Shown: one piece after another, positions 14,272 to 22,918 of the stretch
Layout: every line of letters starts with the position of its first letter
Numbering within the stretch: position 1 is the first letter of the stretch
Origin: an uncultured Faecalibacterium sp.
Lineage (GTDB): Bacteria > Bacillota > Clostridia > Oscillospirales > Ruminococcaceae
DNA length: 42,075 nt
Reading direction: 5' to 3'
Assembly (NCBI GenBank): GCA_934548045.1
Contig: CAKTEM010000022.1
Span: forward strand, 1 to 42,075
Program-made: the position numbers and the translations under genes
Notes under the pieces: generated by a model
What the model was told of the DNA's origin: nothing
Databases searched by the model: none
The model's input: only the letters and a program-made list of their open reading frames with translations

Positions 14272-15138
14272 ATGAATCCATCCAAAACGAAACAACTGCT
14301 GTGCAATGCGGCGGCGATCACTTTCGGAAATGCGCTTTACTCGCTTGCGGTCGCCGTCTTTCTGGAACCTGCCGGGCTTATCACCGGCGGCGCGACCGGT
14401 ATCGCTCTGGCCGTCGGACGAGTGACCGGGCTTTCGGTCTCGGGCGTCCTGCTGGTCTTCAACCTTGCCATGCTGGTCTGGGGCTGGGCCGTGTTTGGCC
14501 GGGCATTTGCCCTGAACACCCTCGCCAGCAGCCTGCTTAGTCCGTTTTTCCTTGAATTGTGGCAGCGGCTGCTGGCCGGGCGCATCCTGACCGACGATAT
14601 CATCCTCTGCACCATCTTTTCCGGTCTTGGCATCGGCGTCGCACTGGGTATCGTCCTGCGCTCCGGTGCATCGACCGGCGGCATGGATATTCCGCCGCTG
14701 GTGCTTCACAAGTGGTTCCGCATCCCGGTTTCCGTGACGATGCTTGCTTTCGATATTGCCATCCTGCTGGCACAGGCAATGTTCAGCCCCGTGCGGCAGG
14801 TGCTGTACGGCATTGTGATGGTCATCATCCACACCATCGTCATGGACAAGATGCTCCTGCTCGGCAGCAGCAAGACGCAGGTGAAGATCATCAGCGCGAG
14901 GTCGGACGAGATTTTGTCCGCCATCCTCAGCGACATCGACCGAGGTGTGACCATCCTGCACAGCGAGGGCGGCTACACCCGGGAACCGACTTCTCTGCTT
15001 CTGACGGTCGTTTCCAACCGGGAGCTTCCCAAACTGGAGCGGCTCATCCATACCATCGACCCGGAATGTTTCATGATCGTCAGCCGTGTCACCGAAGTCG
15101 CCGGACGCGGCTTCTCGCTGGACAAAGATTATCAATGA
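14272..15138 (+). CDS. YitT family membrane protein
   Basis: A 288-residue member of the YitT/DUF161 family. Five or six hydrophobic segments cover about residues 10-190, with the glycine-rich LEPAGLITGGATGIAL characteristic of the first repeat and RSGASTGGMDI of the second. The C-terminal DUF2179 domain (about 205-275, KIISARSDEI to FMIVSRVTEVAGRGF) is soluble and PII-like in fold. The function is not settled. I chose ATG 14272 because GGGAGGT lies 6 bases upstream; the in-frame ATG at 14257 overlaps that site. A TATCAT at 14242-14247 is a weak -10 candidate. Confidence 0.9.
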   Translation: MNPSKTKQLLCNAAAITFGNALYSLAVAVFLEPAGLITGGATGIALAVGRVTGLSVSGVLLVFNLAMLVWGWAVFGRAFALNTLASSLLSPFFLELWQRLLAGRILTDDIILCTIFSGLGIGVALGIVLRSGASTGGMDIPPLVLHKWFRIPVSVTMLAFDIAILLAQAMFSPVRQVLYGIVMVIIHTIVMDKMLLLGSSKTQVKIISARSDEILSAILSDIDRGVTILHSEGGYTREPTSLLLTVVSNRELPKLERLIHTIDPECFMIVSRVTEVAGRGFSLDKDYQ

Positions 15139-15145
15139 CAACACA

Positions 15146-15179
15146 AAAACGAGGAGAGCCCAAACTCTCCTCGTTTTTT
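15146..15179. terminator. Bidirectional terminator between yitT-like and transporter genes
   Basis: ACGAGGAGAG and CTCTCCTCGT pair around CCCAAA, with T runs on both sides; the two genes converge here. Confidence 0.85.
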
Positions 15180-15188
15180 CTGTTTGAT

Positions 15189-16634
15189 TTAAGCCATGAG
15201 CATTGTGCCAATGGGATAACCCACAAACACAGAGGCCACAACTGCGGCCAGCATCAGCATCGTACCGTAACGGATGACCTGAGAGGTGTTCGTCCAGCCC
15301 GTGCCGATGGCAAGTGCGACGTTCGGGTGAGCCGGAGGCAGAACGAACGCATAGCTTACGCCCATGCCGATCATCGAGGCAACCGCTGCTGCGTTCAAGC
15401 TACCGCCCGAAGCCATGCAGATAGGAATCGCAACAGCACACACAACGGTCGTCGTCACCATGTTGGAGCAGGCGTTCGTCATAACATAAGTCCAGAGTGC
15501 AAAGACCAGAACGATGAGCGTCGGGCTCAGACCAGACAGGACCGGCTCAATGACGCCCGAGAGCCATGCAGTCAGGCCGATATCGGCGTTCGTCATTGCG
15601 GAACCGACAGCCAGCGTTGCCGCAGCCATCACCAGACCGCCCCACTGGATTCCCTTACTCATTGCTTCCTTGAAGTTGAGCAGCGGTTTGCCGTCAATGG
15701 AGATCATGAACATTGCGATAGCACCGAGCATCGGAGGGAAGGTCGTACCCTTCGACGAAAAGAAGGTGGAAACGCTGGGCAGGATGTTCTTCAGGAACTC
15801 CGGCAGCACCCACGCCGCAACGACCGCGAAGAAGATGCCGATGACCCACTTTTCGCGCTTTTCCAGCGGTTTTACTTCCGCTTTCAGGTGTTCCGGGTTC
15901 AGGTTGCCGAGCTTGCCGGTATCCGGGCGGATAATAAAGCGGAAGATGAGCATCATCACGACAAAGCAGATGAGGCCGACGGGGATCGCGGACGCCATGT
16001 AATGTGCATAGGAGATGGTGCCGCCTGCCATCTGCTGATAGAAGCCAAGTGCCATGACCGGGAAAGTGTGAGAGATTGGGGTCATACCGCAGGCAATTGC
16101 GCAGCAGAACAGGGTTCCGAGTGCAAGGGTATTCGCCAGCTTATCGTTCTTTTCCAGCTGCAGCTCCTTGCAGATGGAGTCGAAGATGGGCATGTAAATG
16201 ACGAACAGGACGACCGGTGACATCACCATGCCGATGAGCAGAACGGACAGGCAGTAGATGGTAATGAACCACCAGGAGCCTTTCGAGGCCAGCTTGTTGG
16301 TGATGAAGCCAATTGCGCACCGCTTGACGAACGAGGTCTGGCCGAGCGCGTAAGTACACATAAAGGTGAACAGCAGGAACGCAAAAGTCGCGTTGCCGAA
16401 CGAGCTGCTCAGAATCGAATTCATCTTCAATTCGGGAACAAGGCTCAGTCCGGCAAGGCAGAGATAGCTGGGCCAGTCGATGGAATCAAAGAGCCAGAGC
16501 AGCAGGATGCCGATAAAGATTCCAAGCACCTGCATCCCGGATGACGTCATCCCTGCCGGAGCCGGTATCAAACGGAAACCAAGAATGAACAGCAACGATA
16601 TCACATAGAGGATGGTTTTCTTCGTTGATTTCAT
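15189..16634 (-). CDS. SLC13/DASS-family anion:Na+ symporter-like permease
   Basis: A 481-residue protein with 11 or more hydrophobic segments, typical of the divalent anion:sodium symporter family that carries di- and tricarboxylates or sulfate. The two family signatures sit in the right places: the first hairpin at about residues 180-200 (ACGMTPISHTFPVMA) and the second at about 390 (TNACSNMVTTTVV, the SNT-like sodium/carboxylate site). The start follows AAAGGAAG. It lies 14 bases after the FAD oxidoreductase gene, so the pair is an operon; the transporter probably brings in the substrate of that enzyme. Confidence 0.85.
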   Translation of the reverse strand: MKSTKKTILYVISLLFILGFRLIPAPAGMTSSGMQVLGIFIGILLLWLFDSIDWPSYLCLAGLSLVPELKMNSILSSSFGNATFAFLLFTFMCTYALGQTSFVKRCAIGFITNKLASKGSWWFITIYCLSVLLIGMVMSPVVLFVIYMPIFDSICKELQLEKNDKLANTLALGTLFCCAIACGMTPISHTFPVMALGFYQQMAGGTISYAHYMASAIPVGLICFVVMMLIFRFIIRPDTGKLGNLNPEHLKAEVKPLEKREKWVIGIFFAVVAAWVLPEFLKNILPSVSTFFSSKGTTFPPMLGAIAMFMISIDGKPLLNFKEAMSKGIQWGGLVMAAATLAVGSAMTNADIGLTAWLSGVIEPVLSGLSPTLIVLVFALWTYVMTNACSNMVTTTVVCAVAIPICMASGGSLNAAAVASMIGMGVSYAFVLPPAHPNVALAIGTGWTNTSQVIRYGTMLMLAAVVASVFVGYPIGTMLMA

Positions 16635-16648
16635 GGTTCAACTTCCTT

Positions 16649-17911
16649 TCACAAGACTGCGTTCTGACGCAGCAGTTCCGCGCGGATCTCTGGATAGCCT
16701 GCGGCCGGGTCTTTTGCCCGGCAGGCAGCGGCAACACCGGCCGCATGACCGGTTGCAAAGCCGGTTCCCATGACACGGACGGACGCAAATGCGACCGGGT
16801 CCGCGCTGACGGCACGGCCGCCGCTGTACAGGTTTTTGATATTCCGTGAGGTGATGGCACGCAGCGGAATGTTATAATAGCCGTTGTCCTTTACGAACAG
16901 GTAGGACAGCATTTTCGTCAGCTCGTTGTGCATCTCGCAGGGCCATGCACCACAGGCGACCGAATCTTCCTGCTTTGTCGCGTTCAGTACATCATCCATC
17001 GTCACCATATACTCACCGAGGATGTGCCGGGTATCGCGCAGGCCCAGATTTGCGCCGGTCGAAACGAGACGGGCGTTTTCCATTCCGGGCAGATACTGCC
17101 GGAAGGCCTTGATGTAATCCTGACACTGGCGGCGCGTGTTCATCTCGCACTCGGTCAGGGTCTTTGCATCCAGTGCCGTGACAAAGACGCTGGGTAGGAT
17201 GGCGTAGGCCGTGTCCTCATGGGTACGGAACACGATGCCGGATTCCTTCGTCAGGTGCTTGTAACCATCGGCTTTTGCCTGCTTGAAGACCTTTTCCAGA
17301 ATGTCCGGCTTGAACTGCACTTTCGGGTCGATGTTGTCGATCCGCATCATCTTGGTGGAGACATATCCGTGGCCGTTTCCGTCGCCGAAGCGCACATCCG
17401 CGCCTGCCTGATGGGCCAGATTTGCGTCGCCGGACGCATCCACGAACTGAGCCGCCTCAAAGCAGTATTCGTTCTCGTCGTCCACGCAGCAGATGCTCTC
17501 GATTTTGTCACCGGCCTCGTTTTTCTTGGCCGAGATCATCCGGCAGTGGAGCAACACATCCAGACCGTACTCCTGCACGAGGCAGTCCAGCGCGTATTTC
17601 AGTTCCTCCTCGTCGAAAGTAATGATGGTGTTTCCGGTCGGCGAATGTTTCACCACCGTGTGGACACCCACCTCCCGAAGTTTTTCCAGCACCTCTTCGC
17701 CGATGCCCTTGACGATCTGCATTGCGTTCTCGCCACGGGTGTAGAAGCCGCAGTAGGAAGCGACGTTCGAGTTGGTCGCCTGTCCGCCGAGACTGCCGTT
17801 CCGCTCGATGAGCAGGGTCTTTGCACCTGCCTTTACTGCACCCAGAGCTGCCGCAATGCCTGCGGAGCCGCCGCCGACTACGATAACGTCGTATCCGTAT
17901 GTTTTTGTCAT
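16649..17911 (-). CDS. FAD-dependent oxidoreductase (FAD_oxidored family)
   Basis: A 420-residue flavoprotein. The dinucleotide motif VIVVGGGSAGIAAALGAVKA begins at about residue 9, followed by LLIERNGSLGGQATNSNV, typical of the PF12831-type oxidoreductases. VDASGDANLAHQAGAD (near 163) and the C-terminal NLYSGGRAVSADPVAFASVR with GTGFATGHAAGVAA complete the FAD site. There is no signal peptide or haem motif, so it is probably cytoplasmic. The substrate is unknown; by context it may act on an organic acid imported by the neighbouring DASS transporter. AAGGAG precedes the ATG, with a clear promoter upstream next to a divergent LysR gene. Confidence 0.87.
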   Translation of the reverse strand: MTKTYGYDVIVVGGGSAGIAAALGAVKAGAKTLLIERNGSLGGQATNSNVASYCGFYTRGENAMQIVKGIGEEVLEKLREVGVHTVVKHSPTGNTIITFDEEELKYALDCLVQEYGLDVLLHCRMISAKKNEAGDKIESICCVDDENEYCFEAAQFVDASGDANLAHQAGADVRFGDGNGHGYVSTKMMRIDNIDPKVQFKPDILEKVFKQAKADGYKHLTKESGIVFRTHEDTAYAILPSVFVTALDAKTLTECEMNTRRQCQDYIKAFRQYLPGMENARLVSTGANLGLRDTRHILGEYMVTMDDVLNATKQEDSVACGAWPCEMHNELTKMLSYLFVKDNGYYNIPLRAITSRNIKNLYSGGRAVSADPVAFASVRVMGTGFATGHAAGVAAACRAKDPAAGYPEIRAELLRQNAVL

Positions 17912-17948
17912 ATATTTTCTCCTTTCCTTGATTTTTTTGGTTTATTTT

Positions 17949-17977
17949 ATTATAATCGTTCTAGTTCGATTTGTAAA
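17949..17977 (-). promoter_or_regulatory. Promoter of the oxidoreductase-transporter operon
   Basis: On the minus strand TTTACA is 17 bases from TATAAT. It lies in the 123-base gap shared with the LysR gene. Confidence 0.7.
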
Positions 17978-17992
17978 AATCATATTTACTAT

Positions 17993-18014
17993 ATAGTTCA
18001 TAACTAAAAGCTAT
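17993..18014. promoter_or_regulatory. Candidate LysR operator
   Basis: TAGTT-CAT-AACTA (17994-18006) is a perfect inverted repeat, within an outer ATAG...CTAT. It lies between the -35 of the oxidoreductase operon and the LysR start, where a LysR-type activator would bind. Confidence 0.4.
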
Positions 18015-18034
18015 TGCAAAGCAGGAGTTTTCTC

Positions 18035-18931
18035 ATGGAAAAGAACCAGCTGATCTACGTCGTCGAGACTGCCCGGTGCGGCAACATCACCCACGCCGCC
18101 GAAAAGCTTCACCTCTCCCAACCGTCACTCTCGAATCAAATCATCCAGCTTGAACGGGAACTCGGTATCCCACTGTTCGAGCGGTGTCACAAGCGCGTGC
18201 GTCCGACCCCTGCCGGTGAGGTGTTCGTCCGGGAAGCCGAACTCATCCTGCAGAATATGAGCCGACTCAAAAATCTGATGGAGGAGTATGCAGAGCAGAC
18301 CCGAGGCAGTCTTCGTCTGGGCGCACTGAGCATCATGTGTTCCCTCGGCATCCCGGAAATGATCTCGACTTTCAAACAGAATCATCCCGGGCTTGAGATT
18401 TATCTGACCGAGTCCGGCAGTGCCGCTCTCATTCAGGACGTCCAGGAAAACCGTCTGGATGCCGCCTTTGTCATCCTGCGCTCGGAGTCCTCGCTCGAAG
18501 AGGGATTCTCGGCGGTTCCACTCTGGAAATCCGAGACTTTTGTCGCGATGCCTGCCGCATGGTGTGACGAAGACAGTACTTCCATCACGCTGGAACAGCT
18601 GGCACGCTATCCGCTCATCATCACCGAAAGCCGCTTTAACATGAACAAGATGATTCTCTCCCAGCTGGACGCCGCCGGGCTGCGGTACACCATCTCCTGC
18701 ACCTGCAACCAGATTGACTCCTGCCTTTCCCTCGTCAGCAAAGAGATGGGCGTCACCTTCTGCTCCGGCGAAACTGCTGCCTATTACCACCACAACGTCC
18801 GCCTTCTCTCCTTTTCGCCGCCCATCCGCCGGACCATTTACTTCGTCTACCGCAAGAATCCGGAGTATTACCCGATTCTGCGGCTTTTCCTTCAGGAACT
18901 GGACAGCCTTGTGCCGTCCAAATCCCTTTAA
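18035..18931 (+). CDS. LysR-family transcriptional regulator
   Basis: A 298-residue LysR-type regulator. The winged helix-turn-helix occupies residues 1-60 (CGNITHAAEKLHLSQPSLSN, then ELGIPLFER), followed by a coiled linker and the inducer-binding domain at about 90-290 (GSLRLGALSIMCSLGIPEMI, GVTFCSGETAAYY). I chose ATG 18035 because GCAGGAG lies 6 bases before it, rather than the TTG at 18014. It is transcribed away from the oxidoreductase-transporter operon, the classic arrangement for a local regulator that responds to the substrate. Confidence 0.92.
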   Translation: MEKNQLIYVVETARCGNITHAAEKLHLSQPSLSNQIIQLERELGIPLFERCHKRVRPTPAGEVFVREAELILQNMSRLKNLMEEYAEQTRGSLRLGALSIMCSLGIPEMISTFKQNHPGLEIYLTESGSAALIQDVQENRLDAAFVILRSESSLEEGFSAVPLWKSETFVAMPAAWCDEDSTSITLEQLARYPLIITESRFNMNKMILSQLDAAGLRYTISCTCNQIDSCLSLVSKEMGVTFCSGETAAYYHHNVRLLSFSPPIRRTIYFVYRKNPEYYPILRLFLQELDSLVPSKSL

Positions 18932-18937
18932 TCATGC

Positions 18938-18980
18938 AAAAGGGCGGTCACTGTCCAAGCGACAGTGACCGCCCTTTTTC
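18938..18980. terminator. Bidirectional terminator between lysR and cls
   Basis: A 14-base perfect stem (18942-18955 with 18961-18974, GGGCGGTCACTGTC) with A and T runs on either side. Confidence 0.92.
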
Positions 18981-18986
18981 TCTTAT

Positions 18987-20606
18987 TTACATCAGCGGCG
19001 CAATGGCTTTCAGCACAACACCCATTGCGTGAAGAAGTGGGTGGTTCTGCCAGATGCTTTCCCGGGTCGGTTCCACGGTGCGGCACTGTTCCAGCGTCGT
19101 CTGGAAATCCCGTTCGATGTCCGGGATGCAGGCCGTGTCCACCATCCAGACCGCATTTTCAAAGTGATGGTACAGACTGCGGTAATCGAGGTTGATGGTG
19201 CCGACCACGGCCTCTTTCCCATCTACCACGAAGACTTTTGCATGGACAAAGCCGGGTGTCCACTCGCTGATTTTGACGCCCGATTTCAGCAGGGCGGCGT
19301 AATGGGTCTTCGCCAGTGAGTAGGCGAATTTCTTATCCGGCACACCGGGCAGGATGAGCTGAACATCCACGCCGCGCTCTGCCGCGAACCGGAGGGCAAG
19401 CTCCATCTCACCGTCCAGAATCAGATACGGCGTCATAATGTGGACATACTTCTGCGCCCGGTTGAGCAGGTCGATGTAGACCATCTCGCCCACCCGTTCG
19501 CCGTCCAGCGGACAGTCACCGTAGGGGGTAACAAAGCCCTTTGCGTTTTCCGGCACCGGGATCGGCTCGTTGAGGAACTGTTCCAGCTCCGGCTCGCGCA
19601 GGATGCTCCACTGTTGCAAAAACAGTGCGGTCAGGGAGCGGACACCCTCGCCCTCCAGCATGATGGCTGCATCCTTCCAGCGGCCATATTTCTCCACATG
19701 ATTGATGTACTCATCCGCCAGATTGACGCCGCCAGTAAAACCGACCCGGCCATCAATGACCAAAATTTTCCGGTGGTCGCGGTAGTTGTAATGGGTCGAG
19801 ACAAAGGGCATGACCGGCGAGAACACTTTGCACCGGATGCCAAGTTTTTCGAGCCGCTTTGGGTAATCGCGCGGCAGGGTCGAGAACTCACAGGTGCCGT
19901 CGTACATCACCCGGACATCCAGGCCTTCGGCAGCTTTCCGCACCAGAATTTCGAGAATTTTGCCCCACATCAGGCCCTCGTCAATGATGAAGTATTCGAC
20001 GAAGATGTACTTCTCAGCCTTTTCCAGCTGGCGGAGCAGTTCCGCAAATTTTTCCTCGCCGCCGGGGAAGTATGTCACAGCAGTATCTTCCCGTACCGGG
20101 AAACCGCCGCCCCTGCCATCCAGATACCGTGCCAGCGACGCCGCACCCGGGTTCTGTTTTTCCAGTTTCCGGAATGTCTCGTTCTCCTGCGGCAGATGGG
20201 CGCGCGTCTCGCCTTCCAACTGCAACAGCCGCTTTTGCAGCAGGTTGTGGCCGACGTTGCTCTTGATATAGAAGAACAGCGGCACGCCCACGACAGGCAG
20301 GACAGCGATGACGACCAGCCATGTGATCTTTACGCTGTTGTCCATGTCGCAGTTCAGCAGATAGAGGACCATGCCGACCGTCAGCAGGATGCTGCTCCCG
20401 AAGTAGTGCGGAACCAGATTCCCGAACCAGCGGAAGATCAGGAACAGGAGACCGAATTGCAGCAGCAAAAGCAGCAGCATCAGACCAAACCGGCTGAAGA
20501 TGGCGCGCACAAGACCCATCTTTCCCTTTTTGATGAGCCGCATGCCGCCGTCCTCAATATCCCGGACTTTCCCCTTCACATTCTCCTTGAGCTGTTCTGT
20601 CTGCAC
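18987..20606 (-). CDS. cls: Cardiolipin synthase (phospholipase D type)
   Basis: This 539-residue membrane enzyme joins two phosphatidylglycerols to cardiolipin and glycerol. Three hydrophobic segments lie at about residues 38-62, 70-90 and 96-115. The two catalytic HKD motifs are HRKILVIDGRVGFTGG (about 275) and HAKVFVVDGKEAVVG (about 455). A basic region of about 35 residues precedes the first segment, a little longer than in many relatives. The start is GTG, supported by GTGAGG 8 bases before it, 16 bases after the HAD gene stop, so the two are probably co-transcribed. Confidence 0.93.
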   Translation of the reverse strand: MQTEQLKENVKGKVRDIEDGGMRLIKKGKMGLVRAIFSRFGLMLLLLLLQFGLLFLIFRWFGNLVPHYFGSSILLTVGMVLYLLNCDMDNSVKITWLVVIAVLPVVGVPLFFYIKSNVGHNLLQKRLLQLEGETRAHLPQENETFRKLEKQNPGAASLARYLDGRGGGFPVREDTAVTYFPGGEEKFAELLRQLEKAEKYIFVEYFIIDEGLMWGKILEILVRKAAEGLDVRVMYDGTCEFSTLPRDYPKRLEKLGIRCKVFSPVMPFVSTHYNYRDHRKILVIDGRVGFTGGVNLADEYINHVEKYGRWKDAAIMLEGEGVRSLTALFLQQWSILREPELEQFLNEPIPVPENAKGFVTPYGDCPLDGERVGEMVYIDLLNRAQKYVHIMTPYLILDGEMELALRFAAERGVDVQLILPGVPDKKFAYSLAKTHYAALLKSGVKISEWTPGFVHAKVFVVDGKEAVVGTINLDYRSLYHHFENAVWMVDTACIPDIERDFQTTLEQCRTVEPTRESIWQNHPLLHAMGVVLKAIAPLM

Positions 20607-20622
20607 GGTGCGTGCCTCACTT

Positions 20623-21456
20623 TCAAATCAGTTTCAGATATTCAAACGCCTGATACAGACCGTCTTTGTCCACATCGCCGGTCACATAGTCGGCCGCTGC
20701 TTTGATCTCGTCGCCGCCGCTGCCCATTGCAACGCCATAGCCACAGGCTTCAAACATCGGGATGTCCACCTTCGCGTCGCCAAAGGCGATGGTGTCTTCC
20801 TTCGATGCGCCCAGAGCTTCCAGCAGGACATGGACTGCGTGGGCTTTCGTGATGTCTTTCACGCCCATGTCACCGAACAGAGCCGTCTCGCCTGCACCGC
20901 CCCAAGTGCCGTGCTGCATCTCCGGAAATTCCTTCTGCGCATCGAGGAAGTCCTGATAGCTGTGCAGAACGTAGCTGATTTTATTCAGGTCATCGCGGTA
21001 CAGCTCGCCCTCCCAGATCATGCCGGGGAAGGCTTCCTGATAGGTCTGCTCTTTTTCGACCGCACGCCCTTTGCGGCGGCTGTACTCGTTCATGACTGGA
21101 ACGACCACATCCTTGAACGTCCGGCTGGCGAACAGGCCGTTGTTGCTCTCGAGGTAGAATTCCAGCCCACGGGCATCCAACCAGTCCACGATGCGGCGGC
21201 ACTGGTCGGCCGTGATGAGCTGATGGAGCAGAACTTTCCCGTCCGACTCTACATAGCTTCCGTTGCCGCCGATATAACCGTCGATGCCGATATCCCAGAT
21301 CTCCTGCTTGTTCTCGGCCTTGCTCCGGCCGCTGCACAGGTAGACCCGGTGTCCGTTTGCCCGTGCCGCGCGGATGGCACGGACAGCCGACTCGGGCAGA
21401 TGGTTCTCGTAGTCCACCAGCGTACCGTCGATGTCGATCAACAAAATCTTGCTCAT
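20623..21456 (-). CDS. Cof-type HAD-IIB phosphatase
   Basis: A 277-residue haloacid dehalogenase-superfamily hydrolase. Motif I is LLIDIDGTLVDYE (residues 5-17, with both catalytic Asp), motif II LCSGRSKAE (about 40), the conserved Lys lies near 203, and motif IV is IAFGDAKVDIPMFEACG (about 225). A C2-type cap occupies about 85-190. These enzymes remove phosphate from sugar phosphates or cofactors such as FMN; the substrate cannot be told from sequence. GAGGAG precedes the ATG. Confidence 0.92.
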   Translation of the reverse strand: MSKILLIDIDGTLVDYENHLPESAVRAIRAARANGHRVYLCSGRSKAENKQEIWDIGIDGYIGGNGSYVESDGKVLLHQLITADQCRRIVDWLDARGLEFYLESNNGLFASRTFKDVVVPVMNEYSRRKGRAVEKEQTYQEAFPGMIWEGELYRDDLNKISYVLHSYQDFLDAQKEFPEMQHGTWGGAGETALFGDMGVKDITKAHAVHVLLEALGASKEDTIAFGDAKVDIPMFEACGYGVAMGSGGDEIKAAADYVTGDVDKDGLYQAFEYLKLI

Positions 21457-21480
21457 GGCTTTGTTCTCCTCTTTTTGTTT

Positions 21481-21683
21481 TTATCTGCGCCGCAGGGCCA
21501 GCGCGAAACTGTCCAGTGCGATGTTCACAGCGTTCAGAAGCTCTTCTGACGCCACATCCTGAAGGGCATCCGCGCCCAGACGGACGCCTGCCGTCTGAAG
21601 CATCATCACGGCACAAAGGCGCAGACTTTCCGGTTCCTGTGGCTCTGTCTGCCGGATGCAGGGAGCCAAAACGATTTTTTCAT
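21481..21683 (-). pseudogene. Small broken or spurious ORF upstream of the HAD gene
   Basis: A good ribosome binding site (GGGAGGAA) precedes ATG at 21683, but that frame stops after about 25 codons. A different frame is open from there to a TAA at 21481, 24 bases before the HAD gene, and encodes about 65 plausible residues (ends NAVNIALDSFALALRRR) with no ATG or GTG start. The two frames would join with one indel in an A6 run just after the ATG. I do not recognise the product. It may be a frameshifted gene or chance. Confidence 0.3.
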
Positions 21684-21711
21684 CAAAATTCCTCCCGAAG
21701 GGTTTTGCAGG

Positions 21712-21741
21712 CTGTCAAAAACAGCTGAATTGTGGTATGAT
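21712..21741 (+). promoter_or_regulatory. Extended -10 promoter of udk
   Basis: TGG-TATGAT (21733-21741) is an extended -10 element; CTGTCA (21712-21717) is a possible -35 at 18 bases. Confidence 0.5.
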
Positions 21742-21814
21742 ATCTACCAGATAAGTATAACGCATTTCACGTTGATTTTCTACATCAATCGGCACTCGGG
21801 AGGATTTTGGAGTT

Positions 21815-22444
21815 ATGAACAATCTTATCATCGGCATCGCAGGCGGTTCGGGCAGCGGCAAGACCACGCTGGCTATCCGGCTCAAGGAGCGTTTCGGCGA
21901 GGACGAGGTACGCCTCATCTCGCACGACAGCTACTACAAGCGTCACGACGAGCTGCCCTTTGAGGAACGCTGCAAGCTGAACTACGACCACCCAGATGCT
22001 TTTGACAACGACCTTCTCATCGAGCATCTCAAGGAGCTGAAAGAGGGCAAGTCCATCGACTGCCCGGTCTACGATTACAGCAACCACAACCGCAGCAACG
22101 AGGTCCAGCACATCGAGCCGGCACCCGTCCTCATCGTCGAGGGCATCCTGCCGCTGGCCGAGCCGGAGCTGTGCAAGCTGTTCGACTACAAAATTTATGT
22201 TGACACCGATGCCGACGAGCGCATCCTCCGCCGCATCCTCCGGGATGTCAAGGAGCGCGGCCGCTCGCTGGACAGCGTCATCAACCAGTACCTGACGACC
22301 GTCAAGCCGATGCACGAGGCGTTCGTCGAGCCGAGCAAGCGGAACGCCGACATCATCGTTCCCAACGGCGGCGAGAACACACAGGCCGTCGAGATGCTGG
22401 CCCACCATATCCGCCGCCTGATTGAAAAGGCAAATATGATGTGA
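21815..22444 (+). CDS. udk: Uridine kinase
   Basis: A 209-residue P-loop kinase that phosphorylates uridine and cytidine to their monophosphates in pyrimidine salvage. The Walker A motif is GIAGGSGSGKTTLA (residues 7-20). SHDSYYK (about 36-42) and YDHPDAFD (about 56-63) form the nucleoside site, and VLIVEGILPLAEPEL and RILRRILRDVKERGRSLDSV are family hallmarks. The length is typical. GGAGG lies 11 bases before the ATG. It is monocistronic. Confidence 0.95.
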   Translation: MNNLIIGIAGGSGSGKTTLAIRLKERFGEDEVRLISHDSYYKRHDELPFEERCKLNYDHPDAFDNDLLIEHLKELKEGKSIDCPVYDYSNHNRSNEVQHIEPAPVLIVEGILPLAEPELCKLFDYKIYVDTDADERILRRILRDVKERGRSLDSVINQYLTTVKPMHEAFVEPSKRNADIIVPNGGENTQAVEMLAHHIRRLIEKANMM

Positions 22445-22459
22445 TTTTCCTCCGATAAC

Positions 22460-22503
22460 GAACCGACCCGGACGTTGCGTAAGCGTCCGGGTCGGTTTTT
22501 GTT
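22460..22503. terminator. Bidirectional terminator between udk and atpC
   Basis: AACCGACCCGGACG (22461-22474) pairs with CGTCCGGGTCGGTT (22484-22497), followed by T6. It also faces the end of the atp operon. Confidence 0.88.
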
Positions 22504-22513
22504 TTATGCAGTT

Positions 22514-22915
22514 TTACATGTGGACAGAGGTGCGCACCAATGCACGTTTCAGGCGTGCCTGAGCCAGTTCATAGTCGCGGCGGTCGAGGTTCTTCTGTGC
22601 GAGGATCTCTTCCGCACGCTTCTTCGATGCCTCCGCGCGAGCCTGGTCGATGTCCTCAGCCCACTCCCATGTGGTCGCCACCAGACGGACTTCACCATCC
22701 AGCACGCTGAGCATACCGCCCATGCAGGCTGCACGGCGGCGGTTGCCGTCCGCATCCACGAGATGCGCCTCGCCCATGCCCAGCGCGGTGCAGTAGTCGC
22801 CGTGCTTGGCAAGGATGGCAAGGTCGCCGTCGATGGCACGGCAGACCACTCGCTCGGCCTGCCCATCAAAGGCGCAGCCGTCCGGCGTTACCACCGTCAG
22901 ATGAAAGGTCGTCAT
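22514..22915 (-). CDS. atpC: F1 ATP synthase epsilon subunit
   Basis: A 133-residue subunit of the central stalk of F1, which couples rotation to catalysis and inhibits ATP hydrolysis. The beta-sandwich covers about 1-85 (FHLTVVTPDGCAFDG, GDLAILAKHGDYCTAL) and the C-terminal helical hairpin about 90-130 (ARAEASKKRAEEIL). It starts 3 bases after the atpD stop and uses an AAGGGG within the end of atpD, so it is translationally close-coupled. It is the last gene of the operon. Confidence 0.95.
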   Translation of the reverse strand: MTTFHLTVVTPDGCAFDGQAERVVCRAIDGDLAILAKHGDYCTALGMGEAHLVDADGNRRRAACMGGMLSVLDGEVRLVATTWEWAEDIDQARAEASKKRAEEILAQKNLDRRDYELAQARLKRALVRTSVHM

Positions 22916-22918
22916 GGT

